A DNA stretch of 58,918 bases from Dorea sp. 5-2 (GTDB lineage: Bacteria; Bacillota; Clostridia; Lachnospirales; Lachnospiraceae). Under the pieces are notes generated by a model. The model worked only from the letters and a program-made list of their open reading frames with translations. It searched no databases and was not told the origin of the DNA. The translations under genes and the position numbers were made by a program. Shown here piece by piece: positions 1 through 8,093 of the stretch. Positions within the stretch are counted from its first letter, which is position 1; the number at the start of each line of letters is the position of its first letter. The stretch is taken from positions 13,342-72,259 of the forward strand of contig NZ_KE159725.1 of NCBI RefSeq assembly GCF_000403455.2. The letters run 5' to 3'.

Positions 1-240
1 CTCTGCCAGGACACGGAGGATGAAGAACAGGCCGCAGCCGGAATAGGGGATGATGAAATCCGGGAGGATGGCATGGGTATGGCCGCAGGTACAGATGAGG
101 CGAAGGATGCAGAGGCTGTGTCGGACAGGGGCGCCGTCTATGAAATCCACCAGGGAACGGTCATAATAGGCATGGATCTTGCAGCTGCCCGCTGCCCCGC
201 AGAAGGGACAGGTCTGCAGCTGGGGGCGGAATCCAACCAT
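1..240 (-). CDS. DUF6431-like zinc-binding protein, C-terminus cut by window edge
   Basis: An 80-codon open frame starts with ATG at 240 and is still open at base 1, so only the N-terminal part is seen. It reads TCPFCGAAGSCKIHAYYDRS near the start and CTCGHTHAILP later, giving a CxxC plus CxC-H-T-H metal-binding arrangement. This pattern and the phrase DFIIPYSGCGLFFILRVLAE resemble DUF6431 proteins, which in Lachnospiraceae are often found with transposase-type genes. The family name is from memory of the pattern, not a search. The function is unknown; a DNA-binding role in a mobile element is inference. Confidence 0.6.
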   Translation of the reverse strand, partial: MVGFRPQLQTCPFCGAAGSCKIHAYYDRSLVDFIDGAPVRHSLCILRLICTCGHTHAILPDFIIPYSGCGLFFILRVLAE

Positions 241-320
241 GAAAGACTCAAATAGTGCTTTTGATGAAGTTTTTATACGGATCAGCTTGCAAAATAGGGA
301 GTTTTCTCTTATCATAGTAT

Positions 321-407
321 ATGTCGGCAGTGCCAAAGCCTCACGAGTGGGACATGATCCCGTATATGGCAGGCACGCTGGTGTATGAGAGAAAGAACAA
401 ACTGTAG
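321..407 (+). pseudogene. 3' remnant of an unidentified gene
   Basis: A short frame of 28 codons ends with TAG at 405-407 and reads KPHEWDMIPYMAGTLVYERK near its end. It stops immediately before a good intrinsic terminator, which is what the tail of a real gene looks like. No ribosome binding site or full-length frame precedes it, so I read it as the 3' scrap of a deleted gene. The parent gene is not recognised. Confidence 0.3.
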
Positions 408-434
408 GAGGTTGGTGTTCTTTCTCTTTTTTTT
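388..434 (+). terminator. Rho-independent terminator
   Basis: GAGAAAGAACA at 389-399 pairs perfectly with TGTTCTTTCTC at 416-426, followed by eight T residues at 427-434. It overlaps the last codons of the 321-407 remnant. Confidence 0.8.
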
Positions 435-573
435 CGTTCCAAAAAAACTATATCGGAACAGGCTGGAATGGTCAAGAGGAAAATGCGCCGTTTCCTACAG
501 CGCGCTCTGATAGACAGTATTAAGGAGATGAGATTTTAATTCGATGTTTTTGTGCGGGAGATAGGAACTTTAG

Positions 574-936
574 TTTGCTGGGCGACAACATATTTCAATA
601 AAAAGAGCTAGAGATATATTTGGCGGGTTCTATGAACTTACCAAAGAGAATGATGTTGTTTTATTAGTTGAATTGAAATATTACTATTTAACAAATGAAA
701 GGTATAATGAGTATCTTGAATCTAGTGATACATATGATTACATATCTAGTAGATATCCCCAAAATTCTATAAGAAAAAATACTTGTATAATTGAACATCT
801 CTATTCGGCTGGTCGCTATCGACAGGATCTTGTAGATTTGGCAGATATTACATTCTTGAATGTAGTTTCAAGTTCTGAAAAAGAAAGAGTGATATCAAAA
901 TTTAATCTGAAAATGGAATCTCATATTGGTCAATAA
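574..936 (+). pseudogene. 5'-truncated remnant of unknown protein, upstream of MBL-fold remnant
   Basis: The frame is open from 574 (after TAG at 571-573) to TAA at 934-936, but no convincing start codon with a ribosome binding site precedes its conserved-looking part. The only initiators are internal TTG codons such as 673. It is AT-rich, unlike the flanking metabolic genes. The product would contain VVLLVELKYYYLTNERYNEY and ends in ESHIGQ. I do not recognise a family. It lies in exactly the same frame as the next remnant, separated from it only by the TAA, so the two may once have been one gene or tightly adjacent genes. Confidence 0.45.
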
Positions 937-1797
937 TATGAGACAAATACAAAAGGTAGAAATCAAGATACCAACTATACATTTACTATTCATAATGTAG
1001 GACAAGCCCTTGCTACATCATTAAGAGAGAAAGGAGAACAACCATTTTTTTATTTTGATTACGGTATTGCATGCGGAAGAAATAAGTTTACTTTGCCGGT
1101 TGATGCAGAACTGCCTATAGCAGAAAATGCAACAATATTGCTATCCCATGTGGATGAAGACCATTGGTGTGGCTTTAGAATTAATCCAGAAGCTTTGAAA
1201 TGTAGATGGGTGGTTCCACAAAAACCAGGAAAGGCATTGAAAAAGATGCTCTCATCGGTGTATTTAAGTGGTGGTTCTATTAGTTTATATAGGGCAAATG
1301 GACTTAATATATTTAGAATTAAAAGTGTAAATAACTGTATGGTGGCCGGTAATGAGAAATCAAAAATTAAGTCTTTACGTGCTCCAAAGACTGTTCATGA
1401 AAATGGTAACGCTTTGTATATATTTGCTGAACACGAAGGAAAAAAATATAAAATAGCTGTATCAGGTGATCAAGATTATGATTATCAGAATAACAATTAT
1501 TTAAAGGATGTAAACTTATTAGTAGCATGTCATCATGGAGGGAAATATAGTTGGAGTAAAAAAGCAATAGTTCCTAGGCCTAATACTGATGAAAACACAT
1601 TAATATATAGTTACGGACAGGGAAATACATATGGTCACCCATCAGAAGTTGGAGAGTATGTAAAGCAAGGATGGAAAACAGAACATCGTACACCATTAGA
1701 TGGTGCTTATAAAATAGATTTGAAATTGATAGATAATACAAGTCTTAAGGGAATGATAAAGGCAGATAATCCGATGGGAATGGAGTTTGAGGTATAA
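937..1797 (+). pseudogene. metallo-beta-lactamase-fold hydrolase (ComEC-like), start lost
   Basis: The frame runs from just after a TAA (934-936) to TAA at 1795-1797. The first beta-strands of an MBL fold are readable upstream of any start codon (FTIHNVGQALATSL, then FYFDYG), so the N-terminus of the fold is encoded without an initiator; the first TTG is at 1093. Metal-site motifs are visible: LLSHVDEDHW (an H-x-D-x-D-H variant of HxHxDH), LVACHHGG and YGQGNTYGHP, which resemble the MBL domains of ComEC-type and stand-alone accessory hydrolases. The gene is probably inactive unless a non-standard start such as ATT is used. The AT-rich composition suggests acquired DNA. Confidence 0.6.
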
Positions 1798-2090
1798 GTA
1801 AAATATTAATAACAGAAATAGATAATAAGGATAATGAATTTAAAAGAAGAAGGGATGAGATTTTCTCAAGAAAAATCATAAAATAGTAGACGCAAAATAT
1901 TCTAATTTGAAGTTGAAACAGAAGGAAAAAATTATGCATGGATGTTTGAGGAAACAAAACGTTACCATGACAGGAATGGTAAATAGGGAGGAAAGCTCTT
2001 TCTGGTGAATAGTAATAAAGTATTAGTAGAGGCAACGTAACTTGAGCATGGATGTTTTGAATAAGAAATTATAGTGAAATGATTTTTGGG
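1798..2090. other. decayed AT-rich DNA, no intact gene
   Basis: About 290 bases hold only scraps of reading frame on the plus strand, for example one encoding EVETEGKNYAWMFEETKRYH, broken by stops. None has a start and a ribosome binding site. It looks like further remains of the same acquired segment as the MBL remnant. Confidence 0.4.
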
Positions 2091-2163
2091 TGTGTGACCG
2101 TGCCAATGGTAGAGCACACGGCTGTTAACCGTGGGCTTGTTGGTTCGAGCCCAATTCAGCAAG
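2091..2163 (+). tRNA. degenerate tRNA-Asn (GTT)-like sequence
   Basis: The anticodon arm is perfect (CACGG-CTGTTAA-CCGTG, anticodon GTT at 2124-2126), and the T arm is good (GTTGG-TTCGAGC-CCAAT). GGTAGAGC of the D arm is present. The acceptor strands TGTGTGA and TCAGCAA pair poorly, and the D stem is imperfect. It is followed by a terminator hairpin, as tRNA genes often are. I read it as a tRNA-Asn pseudogene or an attachment-site relic, not a functional tRNA. Confidence 0.5.
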
Positions 2164-2181
2164 GCAAATGAACAGTTTAGC

Positions 2182-2215
2182 AAAACCCTGTAGACATGAA
2201 TGTTTACAGGGTTTT
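2182..2215. terminator. bidirectional terminator hairpin
   Basis: AAAACCCTGTA at 2182-2192 pairs with TACAGGGTTTT at 2205-2215 around a 12-base loop. The A and T flanks give a short U-run in either direction. It can serve the tRNA-like sequence on the plus strand and the dehydrogenase gene on the minus strand. Confidence 0.65.
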
Positions 2216-2252
2216 CCCAACTTGGTGCTTATACAAAAATAAGCGCTTGCTA

Positions 2253-3299
2253 TCAATCCCAAGGATGCAGCACAACCTTAATAGCTTCCCCGGTCCTTGT
2301 AAGCCGGATCCCTTCCGTGATCTGATCTAACGGAAGGACATGGGTCACGAACTTCTCTGTCGGGAAGGACGGAGAGATTGCCAGCTGGAAGGCTCTCTTA
2401 GACTGGCTGTAGGATGCGCCGAAGTGGCCCTTGATCCAGATATTGTTATAATGGATCAGGTTGCAGTCGAGTTCTGTCATGGAGCCTTTTGGAACGCCGC
2501 CGAAGAATACGACAAGACCGCCTTTTTTCACCATATGGATGCTCTGAGTCTGCGTAGCGTTGACGGGTGTGGCGGAGATGACCTTGTCGGCGCCTTTTCC
2601 GCCTGTGAGCTTTCTGACCGCTTCGATCGGGTCGGTAGCGGAGCTGTTCACCGTAATATCCACTCCGAATTGTTTCGCCATGTCGAGGCGTGATTCGTTG
2701 ATGTCGATCATGATGACTTTCTGTGCGCCGCGGATCTTGGCGAGCTGTGACATGAAGCATCCGATCGGGCCTGCGCCGATGATGACTAAAGTGTCCGGAT
2801 AACCGACTTTTACATTTTCCAGGCAGGCGAATACGGAGGTAAGCGGTTCTCCGAGGCTTGCCGCGTCGAAGGAGACGTCGTCCGGGATCTCGTAGATGCC
2901 GCCCCGCCGGATCTTCTCTCCGGATACTGCGACATATTGGGCAAAACCGCCGGTTCCGGCAAGTTTAGCGACGGCGGTGTCGGAGCAGTTCTCGCTGTGC
3001 CCGCTGACGCACTCATCACATTCCATGCAGTAGGTGCCGGGGAAGAGGAAGAGGCGGTCCCCAACCTGGTATCTTGTCTCTGCCGGTCCGATCTCATCGA
3101 CAAAACCTACGATCTCATGTCCGTATATAAACGGATAATTCCCCTTTCTAGAATCTGTTGTCAGGTTGCGGATGTCTGAACCGCATAAGCCAACGGACAT
3201 GATCTTAAGGATCAGCCCGTCGCCGGGGCACTGCGGCCTTGCCACCTCTTCTACACGAATATCATTAGGTCCATACATTAATGCTGCTTTCATAATCAA
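2253..3299 (-). CDS. zinc-dependent medium-chain alcohol/polyol dehydrogenase
   Basis: 348 codons, the normal length for an MDR-family dehydrogenase. Catalytic zinc ligands are readable in GLCGSDIRN and GHEIVGF, the structural zinc cysteines in CMECDECVSGHSENC, and the NAD-binding loop in VIIGAGPIGCF near residue 175. The family oxidises secondary alcohols of polyols or sugar acids; the substrate cannot be read from sequence. TTG at 3299 lies 6-7 bases from AAAGGAG and is the better-spaced start; ATG at 3293 is the alternative, two codons in. It diverges from an FGGY kinase across about 200 bases, suggesting one catabolic route with shared control. Confidence 0.88.
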   Translation of the reverse strand: MIMKAALMYGPNDIRVEEVARPQCPGDGLILKIMSVGLCGSDIRNLTTDSRKGNYPFIYGHEIVGFVDEIGPAETRYQVGDRLFLFPGTYCMECDECVSGHSENCSDTAVAKLAGTGGFAQYVAVSGEKIRRGGIYEIPDDVSFDAASLGEPLTSVFACLENVKVGYPDTLVIIGAGPIGCFMSQLAKIRGAQKVIMIDINESRLDMAKQFGVDITVNSSATDPIEAVRKLTGGKGADKVISATPVNATQTQSIHMVKKGGLVVFFGGVPKGSMTELDCNLIHYNNIWIKGHFGASYSQSKRAFQLAISPSFPTEKFVTHVLPLDQITEGIRLTRTGEAIKVVLHPWD

Positions 3300-3348
3300 A
3301 TACAGCTCCTTTCTTTTGGTGATCCATCAATGTGGAATTTATAGGTAT

Positions 3349-3378
3349 AGTATAATGAGGACGTCCTGAGACATTCAA
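3349..3378 (-). promoter_or_regulatory. promoter of the dehydrogenase gene with palindromic operator
   Basis: On the minus strand, TTGAAT (3373-3378) and TATACT (3349-3354) are 18 bases apart. A perfect 10-bp palindrome AGGACGTCCT (3358-3367) lies inside the spacer, where a bound repressor would block polymerase. On the other side, TATCGT (3465-3470) and ACGATA (3484-3489) form an interrupted palindrome near the kinase start. Confidence 0.5.
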
Positions 3379-3505
3379 ACACAATATTGCCACATACTAA
3401 CGGAAGTAAGATATTTCCATATGAAAGTGGAAAATATAAAGTTGAGAGATATGCTTGGTTTTATTATCGTAAGGATAAGAAATACGATAGTGAAGGAGAA
3501 AAGAG

Positions 3506-5062
3506 ATGGCAAAGATTGAAAATTATTTATTAGGAATGGACTGCGGTACGACGAATATCAAGGCGATCATTCTTGGTGAAGACGGGACGGTGGCGGCAGA
3601 GGCAAGCAGGCCCAGCAGATTCCTGAATCCTGGACCGAACATGCAGGAACAGGACGCCAATGAGTGGTGGAGCAATACGGTGGATATCTTTCGTTCCCTC
3701 TGCGATCAGGCAGGACCGGATGTTGTGAAGCGGATCCGCGGGATATCCATAAGCTCCCACACAGTTACGATGCTTCCGGTAGATAAGGAAGGCAATCCGC
3801 TTCGGACGGCGATGACCTATCAGGATAACCGTTCGGCGGCGGAGCTTCATTATATCGTAGACGCGATCGGATATGACCGGTTTGTCCAGATCGTAGGCGG
3901 ACAGCCCGCCGTTGCATTTCTGCCGAATAAGATCCTGTGGTATAAGAAGAATCAGCCGGAATTATTTGCCAGGACGGCTTATTTCATGCAGGCAAGCTCG
4001 TACATCAATTACAAATTGACGGGCGTTATGACAACGGATATTGACCAGGCGTCCAGAACACAGTGTCTGGATATCGGTACAATGCAGTGGTCTGATGAGA
4101 TTGGGGAGGTCATCGGCGTTGACCTTAAGGAAATGCTTCCGCCGCTGAAATTAGTGGATGAGATCATCGGATTCGTGACGGACGATGCGGCAAGGGAGAC
4201 AGGGCTGATCGCAGGTATTCCGGTCGTCGCAGGGTGCAGTGATGCCATGGCGTCCATGCATGCGACGGGGATGAGCCGTCTGGGAGAGGCCGGAGAGTCG
4301 TCGGGAACCACATCTCTGGTGTTCGTGGGCAGCGATGTGAAGAGTGCGCCGGACATTCCGGTGGTGACAAAGCCGTGTGCGATCGACGGCATGCCGTGGG
4401 TCTTTGATGCGCCGATCCAGACCAGCGGCGCGGCGCTTAAGTGGTTCATTGAGACGATGGCGGCAGAGGAACGCGCTTATGCAGAAGCACACGGCAAGAA
4501 TATATATACGTATCTGAATGAATTGGCGTTGGAGTCAAAGCCAGGTTCAAACGGGCTGTTTTTCTATCCTTATCTGTTAGGAGAGCGGGCGCCGCTTTGG
4601 AATGAGTACGCGCGGGGAATGTTCATTGGTATGGGGATGGATATGAAGCGCAGCGATCTGGTGCGTTCTGTATTCGAAGGTACGGCTTACGCACTGCGGC
4701 ATGTCATGGAGACGGTGAAGGAGTCCGGAGCAAAGGCGAAGATCTTAAGGATCTGCGGCGGAGGAGCCAAGAGCAGGACATGGTGCCAGATCAAGGCTTC
4801 TATGCTAAAGATGCCAGTGTATATCTTAGATGAAAGATCCGGCGACGTGCCGGTGGGTGACGCGCTGATCGTAGGGCATAAGGTGGGGGTATTTGCCGAT
4901 CTTGCCAAAGCGGCGGAGCGTATCGTCAAGGTAGATTCCATCGTACAGCCAATGGATGAATGGGTAGAAGCTTATGACAAGCTGTATCCCTATTATGTAG
5001 AGATGTATCAGCACCTGGACCAGGATCTGAAGCGGCTTAAGGCGGCGGTTGAAGAACTCTAG
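3506..5062 (+). CDS. FGGY-family carbohydrate kinase (xylulokinase-like)
   Basis: 518 codons, typical for FGGY kinases. The N-terminal actin-like domain begins with GMDCGTTNIKAI, which is the phosphate-binding strand. The C-terminal domain shows GESSGTTSLVF and the adenosine-binding ICGGGAKSRTW. Such enzymes phosphorylate pentuloses, polyols or related sugars with ATP; the precise substrate is not determinable here. Start ATG at 3506 follows GAAGGAG. The divergent dehydrogenase at 2253-3299 probably oxidises the same polyol or sugar acid before or after phosphorylation (inference). A weak plus-strand promoter TTGAGA-17-TATCGT at 3442-3470 precedes it. Confidence 0.9.
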   Translation: MAKIENYLLGMDCGTTNIKAIILGEDGTVAAEASRPSRFLNPGPNMQEQDANEWWSNTVDIFRSLCDQAGPDVVKRIRGISISSHTVTMLPVDKEGNPLRTAMTYQDNRSAAELHYIVDAIGYDRFVQIVGGQPAVAFLPNKILWYKKNQPELFARTAYFMQASSYINYKLTGVMTTDIDQASRTQCLDIGTMQWSDEIGEVIGVDLKEMLPPLKLVDEIIGFVTDDAARETGLIAGIPVVAGCSDAMASMHATGMSRLGEAGESSGTTSLVFVGSDVKSAPDIPVVTKPCAIDGMPWVFDAPIQTSGAALKWFIETMAAEERAYAEAHGKNIYTYLNELALESKPGSNGLFFYPYLLGERAPLWNEYARGMFIGMGMDMKRSDLVRSVFEGTAYALRHVMETVKESGAKAKILRICGGGAKSRTWCQIKASMLKMPVYILDERSGDVPVGDALIVGHKVGVFADLAKAAERIVKVDSIVQPMDEWVEAYDKLYPYYVEMYQHLDQDLKRLKAAVEEL

Positions 5063-5089
5063 GCGTATAGTGCGTCAAATATAAACGGC

Positions 5090-5122
5090 AAAGACAGAGG
5101 ATCCGTTGCGGCGGGTCTTTTT
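5090..5122 (+). terminator. probable Rho-independent terminator of the kinase gene
   Basis: AAAGAC (5091-5096) pairs with GTCTTT (5115-5120) outside an inner GATCCG-type stem and runs into TTTTT. The stem is short and partly G-T paired, so the call is moderate. Confidence 0.5.
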
Positions 5123-5188
5123 GTCATGCACATATCTTTGCTCCATGCATATAATGAGGTAGACATTTATTCTTAGGAGTGTGTGCCC

Positions 5189-5545
5189 ATGGACAAACGA
5201 CTGCCTTATTATATGACATATCCGATGCTTTTGCCGAATGACGATGAGAAGAGTATGAGACGCGACCTGGATTACATGAAGAGTATCTATCCCCGGACCG
5301 CAAAGCGGCTGCTTCCTTATGTAGAAGAGGAATGTGACCGGATGGAGTACAGCGGCAGTATGATGTATGATGAGTACCCGGACCAGCTGCAGCTTCGGAT
5401 GATGTGCAGGAGGATCTATGACCAGGCGTCACAGGAGGAAGATCGGCCGGGGGAATGGCTGATGGATCTGATACAGGTGATGGTGTATCATGAGCTGTGC
5501 CAGAGAAGATGTGAATACAGAAACTGCGGGAGGAGATTCTATTGA
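5189..5545 (+). CDS. hypothetical protein, about 118 residues
   Basis: ATG at 5189 sits 9 bases after TAGGAG; a GTG two codons earlier is possible but too close to the ribosome binding site. The product is acidic in the middle, rich in Met, Tyr, Arg and Cys, has no signal peptide or membrane segment, and ends in CQRRCEYRNCGRRFY. The start reads MDKRLPYYMTYPMLL. Small soluble proteins like this are common in Lachnospiraceae, but I do not recognise a named family. It stands alone between two terminated units. Confidence 0.65.
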   Translation: MDKRLPYYMTYPMLLPNDDEKSMRRDLDYMKSIYPRTAKRLLPYVEEECDRMEYSGSMMYDEYPDQLQLRMMCRRIYDQASQEEDRPGEWLMDLIQVMVYHELCQRRCEYRNCGRRFY

Positions 5546-5687
5546 TATAGCGGCGGAGGCATGCCAGTATGGCAAGGGGTGGACGGATAGGTAAAGATGT
5601 GGTAAAATATTCAACATAGCGTGGGGAGCTGTAGATAAGAGCGAGAGAAGATAAGCTCGGTAAGGGAAGGGGGAGAAGAAGGAAAAT

Positions 5688-6188
5688 ATGAAGGATAACA
5701 TCATATTTATCGGAATGCCTGCCGTGGGAAAGAGTACCGTGGGAGTGATCACGGCAAAAAGGCTGGGATACCGGTTCATTGATACGGATATACTGATTCA
5801 GGAAGAAGAAGGGAAGCTGCTGAAGGATATCATCAGGGAGAAGGGGATCGAAGGCTTTCTGGAGGTAGAAGACCGTGTGAACGCAAGGGTATATACAAAG
5901 AGGACTGTGATCTCACCAGGAGGAAGCGTTATATATTGCGAGAATGCGATGAAACATTATAAAGAGATCGGCAAGGTTGTATACCTAAAAGCATCTTATG
6001 AGACAATAAGCAGGCGTCTTAATAATGTCAGGAACAGAGGGGTGATCCTGAAGAACGGGCAGACTCTGCAGGAGCTCTATGATGAGAGGACGGCGCTTTT
6101 CGAAAAATATGCGGACGTGACGATCTGTGAAGACGGATTGAGACTGGAAGATACGATTCAAAAGGTTCTGGATGAGCTGGCTGAGTAA
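5688..6188 (+). CDS. shikimate kinase-like P-loop kinase
   Basis: 166 codons, the length of AroK. The P-loop GMPAVGKSTVG is at residues 9-19 and FIDTDILIQEEEG follows, as in shikimate kinases; the lid region reads RNRGVILKNGQTLQELYDER. Two features are odd. The shikimate-contact stretch usually containing F-R-x-x-E reads FLEVE without the arginine, and GGG is GGS. No other aro gene is nearby. It may be a true but divergent shikimate kinase or a relative with another substrate. Start ATG follows GGGGGAGAAGGAAA. Confidence 0.7.
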   Translation: MKDNIIFIGMPAVGKSTVGVITAKRLGYRFIDTDILIQEEEGKLLKDIIREKGIEGFLEVEDRVNARVYTKRTVISPGGSVIYCENAMKHYKEIGKVVYLKASYETISRRLNNVRNRGVILKNGQTLQELYDERTALFEKYADVTICEDGLRLEDTIQKVLDELAE

Positions 6189-6261
6189 GCGTCTTACGGT
6201 ATATTTATATTACGGTAATCTATAAATATTACGAAAAGATTAAGCGTTTCTTAAAAAATAT

Positions 6262-6289
6262 TTTACAAATCCGAAATATGTGGTATAAT
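6262..6289 (+). promoter_or_regulatory. promoter of murA
   Basis: TTTACA (6262-6267) and TATAAT (6284-6289) are separated by 16 bases in the otherwise empty 6189-6411 gap, leaving a leader of roughly 115 bases before the murA start. Confidence 0.65.
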
Positions 6290-6411
6290 ATCCACGCGGG
6301 CAATATGTAAAAACCAGAGATTACCGCGTTTATATCGTAAAAAAATACAGATAATAGATATATCATATAGATGAGAGAAGAGTATTAAATAATTAGACGT
6401 TGAGGTGCAAC

Positions 6412-7704
6412 ATGGAACAATATATTATAAAAGGCGGCCATCCACTTGTCGGAGAAGTAGAGATCGGCGGAGCGAAGAATGCCGCGCTTGCAATCCTTGC
6501 AGCAGCAATTATGACAGATGATACGGTATTAGTGGATAATCTGCCGGACGTAAATGACATTAATGTATTGCTGGATGCCATTACGGGCATCGGAGCCAGT
6601 GTTCACAGGGTAGACCGGCATACGGTCAAGGTGAATGGTAAGAATATTAACAGTGTTGACATAGAATACGATTATATCAAGAAGATCCGTGCATCCTATT
6701 ATCTTCTTGGGGCATTGCTAGGGAAGTACAAACATGCGGAAGTGGCGCTTCCAGGCGGCTGTAATATCGGCAGCAGGCCGATCGACCAGCATCTTAAGGG
6801 ATTCCGTGCCCTGGGCGCGTATGTGTCCATTGAACACGGAAAGATCATTGCGGAGGCAGACCGTCTGGTCGGCAAGCATATTTATTTCGATGTGGTCAGC
6901 GTCGGGGCGACGATCAATGTGATGATGGCGGCGACGATGGCAGAGGGACTGACTATTATGGAGAATGTTGCGAAGGAACCCCATGTGGTGGACGTCGCGA
7001 ATTTCCTGAACAGTATGGGCGCGAATATCAGAGGCGCGGGGACGGATGTGATCAAGATCCGCGGGGTGCAGCGTCTGCACCGCTCGGAATATTCCGTGAT
7101 CCCGGATCAGATCGAAGCGGGAACATTCATGTTCGCAGCGGCAGCTACAAGAGGCGACGTTACGGTGCTGAATGTGATCCCGAAGCATCTGGAAGCGACG
7201 GTGGCGAAGCTGATCGAGATCGGATGCGAAGTAGAGGAATTCGACGACGCTGTGCGGGTTGTTTCTAAGGGAGGCTTAAGGAGTACGCATGTCAAGACGC
7301 TGCCTTATCCGGGATTCCCTACGGATATGCAGCCGCAGATCGGCGTTACCCTTGCTCTGTGCAGAGGGACAAGTACGATTACGGAGAGTATCTTTGAGAA
7401 TCGTTTTAAGTATCTGGATGAGCTTGCAAGAATGGGAGCGAACATTAAGATTGAGGGCAATTCCGCAACGATAGAGGGTGTAAGGCGTTTCTCAGGCGCA
7501 AGAGTAAGCGCTCCGGATCTGCGGGCGGGCGCTGCGCTTTGTATAGCGGGGCTTGCCACGGATGGGATCACGATCGTAGATGATATTGTATATATCCAGA
7601 GAGGGTATGAGCGGTTTGAAGAGAAGCTGCGCGGTATTGGAGCGATGATCGAGAAGGTTGCTTCTGAGAAGGAGATTCAGAAGTTCCGGCTGAAAGTAGG
7701 CTAA
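6412..7704 (+). CDS. murA: UDP-N-acetylglucosamine 1-carboxyvinyltransferase
   Basis: 430 codons. Transfers enolpyruvate from PEP to UDP-GlcNAc, the first committed step of peptidoglycan synthesis, in the cytoplasm. IGGAKNAAL near residue 20 is the substrate-binding Lys-Asn pair; GGCNIGSRPID carries the catalytic cysteine that fosfomycin alkylates; PGFPTDMQPQ is the family-typical motif around residue 300. ATG at 6412 has GAGGTG 4-5 bases upstream; an in-frame TTG at 6400 would place the start on that site and is rejected. It is a single-gene unit with its own promoter and terminator. Firmicutes often carry two murA paralogues, and this could be either. Confidence 0.96.
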   Translation: MEQYIIKGGHPLVGEVEIGGAKNAALAILAAAIMTDDTVLVDNLPDVNDINVLLDAITGIGASVHRVDRHTVKVNGKNINSVDIEYDYIKKIRASYYLLGALLGKYKHAEVALPGGCNIGSRPIDQHLKGFRALGAYVSIEHGKIIAEADRLVGKHIYFDVVSVGATINVMMAATMAEGLTIMENVAKEPHVVDVANFLNSMGANIRGAGTDVIKIRGVQRLHRSEYSVIPDQIEAGTFMFAAAATRGDVTVLNVIPKHLEATVAKLIEIGCEVEEFDDAVRVVSKGGLRSTHVKTLPYPGFPTDMQPQIGVTLALCRGTSTITESIFENRFKYLDELARMGANIKIEGNSATIEGVRRFSGARVSAPDLRAGAALCIAGLATDGITIVDDIVYIQRGYERFEEKLRGIGAMIEKVASEKEIQKFRLKVG

Positions 7705-7792
7705 GCGGTTATCCGTCGGGGCGTCAGGACGATCAGGATGTCGGGCTATTGGCGATCAAGTTATTAGGTTATCAGGAGTTTTAGGCTATTAG

Positions 7793-7827
7793 GGTGTCAA
7801 GATAAAGTATATCTTGGCACCTTTTTT
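7793..7827 (+). terminator. Rho-independent terminator
   Basis: GGTGTCAAGATA (7793-7804) pairs with TATCTTGGCACC (7810-7821), followed by TTTTTT. It ends the murA transcript. Confidence 0.85.
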
Positions 7828-7884
7828 ACGTGAAGAAATAAAAAAATCCAATAGCGATCACAAACGAAAACGAAACGACCAATA

Positions 7885-7960
7885 ACGGAATAAAACGAAA
7901 ATACATATTGACAAAAACATGGATGGAATGCTATAGTTGAACCATAAACGAAATAAAACG
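7885..7960 (+). promoter_or_regulatory. promoter of the DeoR operon with two repeated operator-like boxes
   Basis: TTGACA (7908-7913) and TATAGT (7932-7937) are 18 bases apart. The near-identical 13-mers ACGGAATAAAACG (7885-7897) and ACGAAATAAAACG (7948-7960) bracket the promoter, one upstream of -35 and one just past the start point. Further AACGAAA copies lie at 7862-7876. DeoR-family repressors bind such repeated boxes, so autoregulation is likely. A ribosome-binding-like AGAAAGGAG at 7971-7979 opens only a four-codon frame. The rest of the gap to 8094 holds no gene. Confidence 0.6.
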
Positions 7961-8093
7961 TTCATTTAAAAGAAAGGAGATGATCTATATCTGATTGTTT
8001 TGTTCGAAATCGCTCATATATACACGGCATTTGATTGTTTTTATGAATGATCATGTGGTATGATAAGAAGAAAACGATTTTAGAGGTGAAATC

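Noticed and set aside
2091..2163. A functional tRNA-Asn gene
   Set aside because: The acceptor strands do not pair and the D stem is weak, although the anticodon and T arms are good.
7971..8060. A leader peptide before the DeoR gene
   Set aside because: The AAGGAG-like site opens only a four-codon frame, and the next frame of about 22 codons has no site of its own.
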